Assembly (NCBI RefSeq): GCF_000159095.1
Contig: NZ_GG666296.1
Location: forward strand, 398,720-462,719
Length of the DNA: 64,000 nucleotides
Reading direction: 5' to 3'
Source: Anaerococcus tetradius ATCC 35098
GTDB lineage: Bacteria > Bacillota > Clostridia > Tissierellales > Peptoniphilaceae
Shown here one piece after another: positions 54,624 through 64,000 of the stretch (position 1 is the first letter of the stretch; each line of letters opens with the position of its first letter). A model generated the notes under the pieces. It worked only from the letters and a program-made list of their open reading frames with translations. It made no database searches and was not told the origin of the DNA. The position numbers and the translations under genes are program-made.

Positions 54624-57600
54624 GTGAAAGTTATAAGGAAGTTTATGGCTCTGTTGATAGCCACAACAATGATGGTATCAAACATTGCCCCTGCTTTTGC
54701 TAGTGATGAAACGACATCTGATGATAAGTATGAATATAATTATCAAAACCTAGCAAAGGATAAGGATAAGATAATAAACGAGAAGACGCCTGTTAATATA
54801 GCAAGGCCAGAAAAATCTGAGGAATATGTAAAGGAAGCTCCTTTACCTGCTATCTACACCTTGCGTACCGACTACAAGGCAGAAAAGGGAGAAAAGTATA
54901 GTGTAAACTACCAACCCTATGTAGCAAGTGTCGGAGCAAATGCAAATAAAGAAGAACAAGCCAAGGTAAATAAGAAAATAGACCTACCAGACATGGCAGG
55001 CTACGAAAAACCTAGATGGACCCGTTCTTTTAAGAATGATTATAAAAAAATCGTAGACAAGGCTAAGGACGGAAACAAAACTTATGATAATGGGGACAGA
55101 TACCTAGCCCTTGATGAATACAAATATACGGCTATGCAAAATACTGTTCTCGTTAAGCATGTTTTCCAAAATATGGAAGACTTTAATAAGTTTACCAACA
55201 AAGATGGGACTATTACTAAAAATGATGGAACAGTTATAGACGAAGAAGGTAGAGTAACAAAGTATGATCTAAAAGATAAAGAACAAAAAGAAAAATACCA
55301 AGCCTTTGTCAGAGACCATGAAACTATTAGCAAGTTAAATGGTAATACTGGTTCTACCCTAGAGGTTCAAGCCTTGCCAGAAAATGAAAGGCCTGGTTTT
55401 GAACCACAAGTTACCAAGCTAAAGACCCAAATCCCAGAAGATACATCTGATTTTAAGATTGAGTATCGCTATAACCGTGCAGCCTACGATGTAGTTTTTG
55501 ACACCGTAGATGGTACACCACTTCCAACTAGGACTTACTATTATGACCAAGAGATACCTAAGATAGATGAAAATAGCATCCCTACAAAGGAAGGATGTGA
55601 ATTCCAAGGTTGGAAGCCTTCTCATGATTTAGTAGATGCTGATGGAAATAAATATAAAAAAGGTGAAATCATTAAAGATGCGAAGGGTAATACCATAGTC
55701 GATTTGGGTAATACTTTCTATAAAAAAGATGGCAGTGGTAAATACATTGTTAAAAACGGCGACCCTGTAAAGGGAAACAATCAAAAAGAAATAAAACTAA
55801 AAATGCCAGCCCTTAAACTAGGGGACGGCAAGTATATCCCAAGAGAAAAGCTAACCTTCACAGCAGTGTGGAAGGATAAGGAAAAGGCTGACTATGCTGT
55901 ACAGTTTTGGGTTGAAAAGGCAGACCATGCTGATGGTGCATCTATTTTAGAAAAATATGAATATATGAGCACTCGTGTTTATAAACAACAAGACACAGGC
56001 AAAAGACCAGAATTAGATAAGGAACCTGTAAATGGACTAAAATTCCCAGACTTAGATCAAGCTCGTCTTAATAAGATTTGGAAAGGCGATAAATTCAATC
56101 GTGGCAGCACTCCTTATATAAACAAGTTCTTTGTCTACAACAAAGACTTAACAGATAAAGAAAATGCTGACCCTAAACAACCAACGATAACCAAGGCAGT
56201 TTCAGCCACAGGTAAGACCGTCTACAACATCTACTACGACAGACAAGTCTATGACCTCTACTTCACAAAGTCCAATGCCCTCTCCGATAAAGAAACCTTC
56301 TATCCAGAGATTTGGGGTCGTGACCAAAAAAAGAACGAACTTGTAAAACTAGGTGGACCTGGCAATCTTTACCACTACAAGGCGAGATTCAACGAGATGA
56401 TGTATAAGTGGCCAAATGATGCCATGCAAACCAAGGGTTTTACAGAAGGCTACCAAAGCTTTGGCTGGGGACCAAACTATGATAGCCCTAAGTGGCCAGT
56501 TCACCTTGACACACCACCTTATAGACTTAATGCAGACCAGTTCCTTGACATGGCTAACTATAATAACTTGGGCGGCTATACTAAGCATATAGATAAGGGC
56601 GATGGCACAAACATAGACTTAGATCCGTTAGACTTCAAAACCCTTTCCTTCGGTATAAAACAGGAAAAACCATCCATCCCTCACCACATGGACTTTTGGA
56701 TGGACGGCTTTAAGGATGGAGAAACCATCATACGTTATGACCTTGTTAGGACTAAGGCAGATACAGCTGACCCAGGGTATACCCACAAATACCCTATAGT
56801 TACAGGTTTCACTCCTTATGGACAATATATTCAAGAGGAAAGTCAGGAGGATGGCAGAGTCAATGAAGATAGGATTGATGAACTAAACGACGAGCGTGAA
56901 GAGATTACTCCATATCCTGGCAATGGCAAGGCTTACTATAATATATTTGGTATCAACTCACACGTAGGCGAACTAAAATTTATACCAGCCTTCTTTAGTA
57001 ATGCCGACGAATTTGGCGATCCTTTAGGCGGAGAAGAAAGTGGTTTTAAAGAAAACGGCTACCTTCAATTCCATTACAAACGTAATAAGTATCCACTAAG
57101 GTTCAACTACGACCCAACAAAGATTAAGGCAGATACTGAGTTTTTCTACCCTAATGAAAATGGATCAGAAGCAGAAAAAAATAAGGCAAACGCCCTAGAA
57201 ACCTTCTACGAATTCCCACTAAAATGTCTAAGCCCTGATGTCGATGACAATGATGAATACAAAAAACTTGATGATGGGAAAAATCCTGCAAATTTACTAG
57301 ATAATCCTAACAACTTATACAAACTAGGCCTCTACGACCTCTTGCAAAGGGATAAAAATGACCCTAGTAAATTCTTCCAAGATAAAAAAGGCAACTACAG
57401 GGTAAAAAGACCAGAAGGCCTATCAGACCAAATGGTATTTAAGGGTTGGGCCCTAGATCCAGCTGGAAATAAGATGGTTTGGAAAAACCCAAAAGAAACA
57501 ATGCCTTTCCATCCATTAAACCTCTACGCTATTTGGGATGAGCCAGACTATAAATGGAAGGTAACTATTGACCCTAATGGAGGAGAGCTCAATGAAATAG

Positions 57601-60600
57601 GTCTAGAAGACCTTACAACTGAGAAGAAAACCATAAAAGAAGGGGACATTGGTCAAGAGGAAGAAAAGACCTATCCTGTCGCAGGCTATGAAAATGAAAC
57701 TGCCAAGGATGGTACACAAATCTTTACCGTGGTTCAAAAACAAAAACTTAATAAGCTTCCAAAACCTACTCGTTACGGTTATGACTTCTTGGGTTGGGAA
57801 GTAATTCGATACACTAAGGATAAAGATGGCAACTATACTAATATAATTGACAACTCATATCGTAATAGATACAAGGTACCAGAACTTTATTCCTTCGGAA
57901 CAGATGTTGTTGCTCCGATATACCTAAAGGCAATTTGGGTTGAAAACAAGAGAGCAGAGGTAAAAGTTTACCACTACTACCTAAAGAACCAAAAGACTGA
58001 TAAGGACGAAAAGCTAGTTCTAGACACATCCAAGTATCCAAACCCAGAACCTAACAGCCTTTCCTACAAGCGTGTAGATGACTACGTTCCAGCAACAGGA
58101 GAAAAGCAAGACGAACACTGGATCCTCGCAAGTAATACTGAGTTAATGAAAAAACTCCACGGCACTTATAAGGAAAATGGTAAAGAGGTTGATTTAAAAC
58201 AAGAATACGAAAAATACAATGAACGTGTCAAATTAAACAACACCTACTTCCAAACCTTCAGAGTCAAAGACAATATTAATGTAGGTACTGAAGATAATCC
58301 TGTCTATAAACCAAATCCAGAAAATGTCTTTAGATTCTACTACAGACCATTTAGGACCCGTAACTATAAGGTCAACTACCTTGACGAAAAAGGCAGGGCT
58401 GAGGTTGATAAATTCTTTAGTGATTTGAAACTTACAGATACTCAAAACCTAACAGGCGATAAGCTATTAGAAGCAAATACTAAAAACAAAGAAACATTTG
58501 AGGCTAAGAGAGCGGACTTGGAAAAAATCCTCGACCAATACAAGATAATCGACAAGGAAGAAGTAACAAGCAATTGTCGTCACTACGACGCAAGAAACTA
58601 CCGTCACATACCTGGATGGACCCTAGCAAGTGACCCTCAACAACAGCTCTTCTACGATGTAAACGAGAATACCCACGAATTTTTGGGCATAAATGGCACA
58701 GGCTCAGATGAAATTTACTTCTACTACAAAGACGCAAGAGTAATAGAAGTAAAAAATCCTAAAGACCCAACTCCAAAAGGCTATGTAAGAGTAATCTTCA
58801 AGGCAGACAAGGGCGGATCCTTTGGTAAGGATAAAGATGGTAAAGATATTAAAGAACTTTACTATGATGTAATCAAGGGACTTAAATCAGACTTGCTTCC
58901 AGTTCCAAAAGAACTTGCAGAAGGCGAAACTGTAGATAAAGATAAGTATTACATCACTCCAGAAACTGGCAAGAAATTTGTTAAGTGGGATAAGAGTCCA
59001 TTATTAAACAAAGATACAATTATCAACGAAGACCACACCTTCACAGCTTACTTTGAATGGTCAGGTCTAAGCGCATCTGGACTAGTAAGGACAGAAGCCT
59101 TCAAAGATCCAAATGGAAAATGGACAAATAACTTTGCTCCAACTATTGACCAATTAAAAGCACAATTAGTTTGGAGAGAAAAAGATCAAGTAAAAGATCT
59201 TCCAGCAGGAACTGAAATAAAATTATATGACGAAGCTGGCAATGAATTAACAACTGATGATCAAGTCTTTGAATTAGTAAATGAAAAGAAAGCTCTCGAC
59301 AAGGATGAGCTTGTTCGCAAAGTAAATATCAAGGCTAAAGTTACTTTCAAAGATGGCAAAGACCCACAAGAGCTTGATATACCAATCACAGTTTACAAAA
59401 ATGTTTACGAAGCCCTTAACAAGGCTGGCGACAAACCACTATTCTTAAAAGAAGCTGAAGGAAAAGAAGCAAAAGATGGTGGATTAAGCGATGTAACTGG
59501 TAATTATGTAAAAGTTACAGTAAAAGCAAGCAAAGACTTTAACGATAAAGACGACAAGATTTACTATGTAAACAAAAATGCATGGGTAGAAATTCCAGAA
59601 GTTAAAACTGATGGTTCTTCAACATTTATCAATTGGACAGCTGATAGGGTTGCTCAAAACGAAAACGGAATTTTTGATTTTACAAAGCGTCACAAGTTTA
59701 TTGAAGATACAGTTATAAGTCCAAGTGATGCTAAGGACGTAGTTGAACAAACAGATCCAAACAAGAAACCAGACGTACCAGATTCTTATGTAAAAGTAAT
59801 AGTTGAAACAACTGATAAGGCTACAGATGAAACAACCTTCAAAAAAACTTTCTGGGTTAATCCTACTAAGGAAGTAACAATAGATGTGACAAATCCAACA
59901 GGAAAAACTGACCAAGATGTAACTATACCAATCTTTGGCAGGAAAAAAGCAAGCTATGACTTTAAGAAATGGCAAATCGTACAGACAGGCGAAGCTGATG
60001 ATAAGTTACAAAAGGTTGAACCTACAAAAATAGACATAGCTAAGCATAGGTACACCGATAAGGTTACAGTCATAGAAGCATCTTACTCACAAAAAATCGC
60101 TTGGTTTGACATACTCAAGCCAACTGAGACCAAAGAGCTTCACACCCCACAAGGTAAAGAAATAACAAATGATGATTTAATTAAACAAATCACTCCTCAA
60201 GAGGATAAAGAGATTGAATCAATAGACGTTATCTCAACACCAAATCCAAATACTGTAGGAAAATCAGAAGCCAAGGTAATCATAAAATACAAAGATGGTA
60301 CTACACAAGGAACAAATGACAATCCTATAGTAATTCCTGTAGAAGTTCACGAACCAATACTAGAAGCAGGGCCAAAAGGTCAAAAACCAAAAGAAGCCTT
60401 AGACAATTATGTAAAGGTAATCTTCAAAGCTGGCACAGGTGGCAAGCTTGGCAATACCCTAAGCGGAAGCTTCACATATTATGTATCACCAGAAGTTGAA
60501 GTAGATATGACTGAAACTGCTGGAAATATTATAAAGATTCCAGATGTTGGATATATAAGCGGAGATTGGGATACAAGCGAAACTAAAAAATTAAAAGACA

Positions 60601-62348
60601 AATTTACTCCTAAAGAAACTGAATTTACTTTTAATTTTACAAAGACAAAAGATATAGTAGAAAAAACAGACGACAATGTTAAAAAGCCAGATGGATATGT
60701 AAAAGTAAGCTTCATAAGTAAAGATGGAAATATGGGCAAGCTTGAAGGAGATAAATTAGAAAAAATCTACTATGTAAATCCAAAAGCTGACATTAAACTT
60801 GTAGAACTAGCAGACGGACAAAAAGCAAAAGATAATCAATTAGCAGTTCCAAAGACTAAGCCTAGCGCAAACTACGTCTTTGATAGATGGTATGAAGATA
60901 TCAATACTAAAGATTCAATTACAAGCGAAAGAAAATATGAGGCTAGATTTAAGCTAGACGAGCTAACATTAACTTACAAAGCTGGCGAGGGTGCGAAAGG
61001 AACAGTTCCAGAAGCAATTACAGTAGATTATGGAAAAAGTGTTAGACTTGCAAGACCAGATGGACTAACAAAAGAAAATGCAACATTTGCAGGCTGGAAG
61101 CTTGATGGTGAAGAAAAAATTTACCAAGCAGGAGATCTAGTTAAACTTGAAAAAGCAAGAACAGCCACAGCCCAATGGAAGCCAGTAGAGCATACTGTGA
61201 CATTTGATAGTAATGGTGGATCTAAGATTGATGATCAAAAAGTTAAGCATAATGATAAATTAAAAGCTTTTGCTGAGCCTAAGCAAGAAGGAAAGGTCTT
61301 TATGGGCTGGAAAGAAAAAGACAAAGAAGATAAAGAATCTTACTTTGATTTAACAAGCCCAATCACCGAAGATAAAAACTTAGTTGCCATCTGGCAAGAC
61401 CCAGTTCAAGAAATAAAAGACGGGGATAAGATTGAAGATAAATTCATCAAGGTAAGTTTCAAGAAGGGTAGCCATGGTAAGCTTGATCCAGGCGAAAAAA
61501 CCTACAAGATTGCCAAAAACTATAGCTTCGAGAAAGCCAAAGAAAAGGGAATGGAAGTTCCAACAATCAAGGCAGACAAATATTATAAGGCTAAAGATGG
61601 AGAATCTGCTTGGGATAAAAAACTCGAACTAAAAGGTCAATCTATCGAATTTACTGCCCAATACGAGCTTATGGGAGATGTAATTCCTGTAGATAAAGCA
61701 GATAGAGATGATGATGAAATCAAACAAGAACAGCCTGAAGGAACTGTCCTTGTTGAGTACAAGGTAGCTAATACTGACAAGGCATATCTTGATGGAGCTT
61801 ACAAGTTCTTCGTCAAGAAAGGAAAAGAAGTTACTATAAGATCACCATTGTTTGTAAAGACTGACAAAGATTACGACTTCAAGGGTTGGACATCTGGAAA
61901 TCCTGATGACCAAGCTAACGAAGAAGAAAAGAATAAATGGGAGCAAGTAGCGAAAAAAGATGGAGAAGAAAAAGTTTATATAAGGGGTATCTTTGTAAAA
62001 GATGAAATAATTATCAATCAAAACGAAGATAAACCATTTATAGAAATCTTCAAGGCTAATGCTGGAGATAAATATGTCGAGATCAATGAATTATCTGAAG
62101 GAGCAGAGGGTAGGCTAAGTATAGTTAGAAGCGATGTAGAAGGTAATGAAGTTGAAACTGAGTACGAATCTGGAATTAAAACTTTCAAGGTTAGAAGAAG
62201 GAGAAAGCTTGTAGAAATCAAGAAGAAAGTCTTTGACTTTAAAGGTGATTCCCTCCAAAGTGGTGACATTATTAGATTTAAGGCAGTAAAAGTAAAAGAT
62301 GGAGAAATTACATCAGAATCAGATGTTACAGAAATAGTAATAGATTAA
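54624..62348 (+). CDS. Giant secreted repeat protein, paralog of the first, without wall anchor
   Basis: This 2574-residue protein starts with GTG behind AGGAGGAGG. It has a Sec signal peptide ending AFA at residue 26. The first 1400 or so residues parallel the first giant protein (QPYVASVGANANKEEQAKVN, TPPYRLNADQF, NCRHYDARNYRHIPG against NGNRHYDARNFRSIPG). InlB B-like repeats follow (HTVTFDSNGGSKIDDQKV to NLVAIWQD), then P-x-x-Y-V-K-V modules. The C-terminus (FKAVKVKDGEITSESDVTEIVID) has no LPXTG-like motif, membrane segment or charged tail, so it should be released or held non-covalently. The stop overlaps the ribosome site of the next gene. It is intact and probably an adhesin or matrix protein, an inference from repeats. 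Confidence 0.82.
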   Translation: MKVIRKFMALLIATTMMVSNIAPAFASDETTSDDKYEYNYQNLAKDKDKIINEKTPVNIARPEKSEEYVKEAPLPAIYTLRTDYKAEKGEKYSVNYQPYVASVGANANKEEQAKVNKKIDLPDMAGYEKPRWTRSFKNDYKKIVDKAKDGNKTYDNGDRYLALDEYKYTAMQNTVLVKHVFQNMEDFNKFTNKDGTITKNDGTVIDEEGRVTKYDLKDKEQKEKYQAFVRDHETISKLNGNTGSTLEVQALPENERPGFEPQVTKLKTQIPEDTSDFKIEYRYNRAAYDVVFDTVDGTPLPTRTYYYDQEIPKIDENSIPTKEGCEFQGWKPSHDLVDADGNKYKKGEIIKDAKGNTIVDLGNTFYKKDGSGKYIVKNGDPVKGNNQKEIKLKMPALKLGDGKYIPREKLTFTAVWKDKEKADYAVQFWVEKADHADGASILEKYEYMSTRVYKQQDTGKRPELDKEPVNGLKFPDLDQARLNKIWKGDKFNRGSTPYINKFFVYNKDLTDKENADPKQPTITKAVSATGKTVYNIYYDRQVYDLYFTKSNALSDKETFYPEIWGRDQKKNELVKLGGPGNLYHYKARFNEMMYKWPNDAMQTKGFTEGYQSFGWGPNYDSPKWPVHLDTPPYRLNADQFLDMANYNNLGGYTKHIDKGDGTNIDLDPLDFKTLSFGIKQEKPSIPHHMDFWMDGFKDGETIIRYDLVRTKADTADPGYTHKYPIVTGFTPYGQYIQEESQEDGRVNEDRIDELNDEREEITPYPGNGKAYYNIFGINSHVGELKFIPAFFSNADEFGDPLGGEESGFKENGYLQFHYKRNKYPLRFNYDPTKIKADTEFFYPNENGSEAEKNKANALETFYEFPLKCLSPDVDDNDEYKKLDDGKNPANLLDNPNNLYKLGLYDLLQRDKNDPSKFFQDKKGNYRVKRPEGLSDQMVFKGWALDPAGNKMVWKNPKETMPFHPLNLYAIWDEPDYKWKVTIDPNGGELNEIGLEDLTTEKKTIKEGDIGQEEEKTYPVAGYENETAKDGTQIFTVVQKQKLNKLPKPTRYGYDFLGWEVIRYTKDKDGNYTNIIDNSYRNRYKVPELYSFGTDVVAPIYLKAIWVENKRAEVKVYHYYLKNQKTDKDEKLVLDTSKYPNPEPNSLSYKRVDDYVPATGEKQDEHWILASNTELMKKLHGTYKENGKEVDLKQEYEKYNERVKLNNTYFQTFRVKDNINVGTEDNPVYKPNPENVFRFYYRPFRTRNYKVNYLDEKGRAEVDKFFSDLKLTDTQNLTGDKLLEANTKNKETFEAKRADLEKILDQYKIIDKEEVTSNCRHYDARNYRHIPGWTLASDPQQQLFYDVNENTHEFLGINGTGSDEIYFYYKDARVIEVKNPKDPTPKGYVRVIFKADKGGSFGKDKDGKDIKELYYDVIKGLKSDLLPVPKELAEGETVDKDKYYITPETGKKFVKWDKSPLLNKDTIINEDHTFTAYFEWSGLSASGLVRTEAFKDPNGKWTNNFAPTIDQLKAQLVWREKDQVKDLPAGTEIKLYDEAGNELTTDDQVFELVNEKKALDKDELVRKVNIKAKVTFKDGKDPQELDIPITVYKNVYEALNKAGDKPLFLKEAEGKEAKDGGLSDVTGNYVKVTVKASKDFNDKDDKIYYVNKNAWVEIPEVKTDGSSTFINWTADRVAQNENGIFDFTKRHKFIEDTVISPSDAKDVVEQTDPNKKPDVPDSYVKVIVETTDKATDETTFKKTFWVNPTKEVTIDVTNPTGKTDQDVTIPIFGRKKASYDFKKWQIVQTGEADDKLQKVEPTKIDIAKHRYTDKVTVIEASYSQKIAWFDILKPTETKELHTPQGKEITNDDLIKQITPQEDKEIESIDVISTPNPNTVGKSEAKVIIKYKDGTTQGTNDNPIVIPVEVHEPILEAGPKGQKPKEALDNYVKVIFKAGTGGKLGNTLSGSFTYYVSPEVEVDMTETAGNIIKIPDVGYISGDWDTSETKKLKDKFTPKETEFTFNFTKTKDIVEKTDDNVKKPDGYVKVSFISKDGNMGKLEGDKLEKIYYVNPKADIKLVELADGQKAKDNQLAVPKTKPSANYVFDRWYEDINTKDSITSERKYEARFKLDELTLTYKAGEGAKGTVPEAITVDYGKSVRLARPDGLTKENATFAGWKLDGEEKIYQAGDLVKLEKARTATAQWKPVEHTVTFDSNGGSKIDDQKVKHNDKLKAFAEPKQEGKVFMGWKEKDKEDKESYFDLTSPITEDKNLVAIWQDPVQEIKDGDKIEDKFIKVSFKKGSHGKLDPGEKTYKIAKNYSFEKAKEKGMEVPTIKADKYYKAKDGESAWDKKLELKGQSIEFTAQYELMGDVIPVDKADRDDDEIKQEQPEGTVLVEYKVANTDKAYLDGAYKFFVKKGKEVTIRSPLFVKTDKDYDFKGWTSGNPDDQANEEEKNKWEQVAKKDGEEKVYIRGIFVKDEIIINQNEDKPFIEIFKANAGDKYVEINELSEGAEGRLSIVRSDVEGNEVETEYESGIKTFKVRRRRKLVEIKKKVFDFKGDSLQSGDIIRFKAVKVKDGEITSESDVTEIVID

Positions 62349-62359
62349 GGAGGCACTAT

Positions 62360-64000
62360 TTGAAGAAGGGAATAATAACTGCAGTACTTAGCATTAGCAT
62401 GATTTGTGCTGCAGTTAACCCAACTGAGGGGCTAGCTAAGGATAACTACCAAGACAACTTAGTAAAGGTGGCTAGCATTGATGTTAGCTCCTACCCCAAG
62501 TTGGATAATAAAACTATTATAGAAGCAAATAGAAGACAAGCACGAAACAGAAGGTAAATTAGAGTAGAAAGGGGAGCACGCTTATTTAGATCTCCTTACT
62601 TCCCTAAACAAGAACCTGATGATCAGCAAAAAGCAAAATTCTTCGCTAATGTAAGTGCGGATTTTGATGCAAGAGGACTTGATGATAAGGACTTTGACTG
62701 GGCTGGAGTCTTTGGCAAAGATATAGATGGAAATAAAAATAAGGCGCAAATTGTACTTGAACAGCAATATGAAAATGGTAAAAGTACTGGAACTACATTT
62801 GGTCTAAAAGTTGATGGTAAGGGAAATTATAAATGGATTGATGGGTATGGAAAATCAGTAAAGTTACCCTTGTATTCATCTGATTTAAAACCATATAGAT
62901 ACGAAGTATCACTAGATAAGAATGTTTCAAACCATGTAAAACTTCTTACTGTAGAAATAAATGAGTCTGGAAAAAGCTCATATGAATACGGTCGTCCAGA
63001 TCCTACAAGTGGAGAGGTAATAGGAAACATTACTCTAAAACTAACTATACAACAGCTAGCTTCTACTAAATTTACTTCTAAGTGGAATACAGAAGTAAAA
63101 GAAGAAGATAGACCTAAAGTAGATGGATCTTTCCTTCCTGGGAATGAAACAGACTCAGAAAATTATGGAATTTATAGTTTTCCAAAAAATGATACAGGAA
63201 AGACGATTATAAGAAATGACAAGCCAGATCCAGATAATCCTGGAGAAAACAGCGAGTATGGTCCTAAAAATTTGGACACAAGCCCAACGGTTGATGTAGC
63301 AGATCCGGACCCTGACTCCACTGATACTTATACTCTTGATAGGGATAAACATAGAATCTCTTATAAGGATAAGACCTACAAATATGATTTAAAATACGAT
63401 GTCATAAATGGTGGTAGGCTTACTATGACAGAAATCTTGCCTGTAACCTTTGATGCTAATGGTGGCAAGTTTGCTTCTATTACAGAAGAAGGTAAAGAGC
63501 AAAAGATTGTCAAAGAAGTTGACTTCGATAATGATTTGACTGAAAAAGTAGAAGAGCCAAAAAAGGACCTCGAGACCTTTATGGGTTGGTCAGAAAGTAA
63601 AGATGGGTCAGTGCTCTCCAAGGAAGACTTTAGTGAAGCTATAAAAAATATAAAAGAAGCTAAGACTTTCTATGCTATCTGGGATAATAATGACCTAGTT
63701 AGCCATGAGCTTGTCGTTAATGAGTCCTACAAAGAAGGCGATACTTTCGTAAATAACTTCATACCTGATTTGTCTACCATAAAAAACCAAATCAAGATTA
63801 AAAAAGAAGATGGAAGTGAAGCCCAATTAGCTGAAAATGATAAGGTAGATATATTAGGAGATACAGGAAATGCCTATACTCCTGCTGAGCTTAATAACAA
63901 ACTTTATGATTTGCTAAGTGAAAAAACTAATCCTAAAGGAGAACCAAGTAGAAGTGAAAGCTTAACAGCTAAAGTAACTTTCGCAAATGGCAAGACCAAG
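62360..64000 (+). pseudogene. Third giant surface-protein gene, interrupted by an in-frame stop, 3' end outside the window
   Basis: It begins with TTG at 62360 behind AAGGAGG (62347-62353) and a signal peptide of about 26 residues. The frame stops at TAA 62555-62557 (after QARNRR), then remains open in the same frame for 481 codons to the end of the window. The downstream part includes RSPYFPKQEPDD, an InlB B-repeat (PVTFDANGGKFASITEEG to TFYAIWDN) and a Rib-like start (FVNNFIPDLSTIKNQIK). No convincing new start lies just after the stop, so a nonsense mutation or sequence error is likely. With the two genes before it, this forms a tandem family. An alternative is a short secreted peptide plus a separate gene. 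Confidence 0.7.

Overview
The window looks like chromosomal DNA of a low-GC, strictly anaerobic Gram-positive coccus, most likely of the Peptoniphilaceae (Anaerococcus-like). This is inferred from the AT-rich codon use, strong AGGAGG ribosome sites, purine and selenium anaerobic metabolism, an [FeFe] hydrogenase, a type II-A CRISPR system and giant repeat-rich surface proteins. No rRNA or tRNA genes were seen.

Region 1 (1-17145) is an almost complete selenium-dependent molybdenum hydroxylase locus. It starts with the end of an NCS2 purine permease. Next come a three-subunit xanthine-dehydrogenase-type enzyme (Mo, FAD and FeS subunits), a dihydropyrimidinase and a fused FeS/Mo selenium-dependent xanthine dehydrogenase. 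The accessory genes yqeC, mocA-like, yqeB and an XdhC-family gene follow. Facing them is a minus-strand operon (selD, yedF, a Se/S-carrier-like protein, a cysteine desulfurase). A second desulfurase/carrier pair is read the other way. The likely logic is purine uptake, hydroxylation, ring opening, and maturation of a Mo enzyme with a labile selenium ligand. No selA, selB or selC is present here.

Region 2 (17175-24867) is a type II-A CRISPR-Cas locus: cas9, cas1, cas2, csn2 and an array of 21 repeats. A tracrRNA can be read on the minus strand upstream of cas9. The cas2 frame is broken at a run of eight A. A decayed phage/plasmid-type replication gene lies just beyond the array.

Region 3 (25278-33648) is a phosphate regulon, pstSCAB-phoU-phoPR, behind a four-fold 11-bp-spaced Pho box. 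It is followed by a small Cys-rich protein and a monomeric [FeFe] hydrogenase.

Region 4 (33736-42207) holds a two-subunit ABC exporter with two palindromic operators, the lipid II flippase murJ, a cluster of four copies of a structured intergenic repeat, and a MoxR ATPase/VWA pair.

Region 5 (42361-64000) contains three consecutive secreted giant proteins. The first (about 3965 aa if whole) is split by a one-base deletion and contains three 1.6-kb internal repeats. The second is 2574 aa with no wall anchor. The third has an in-frame stop codon and runs off the window.
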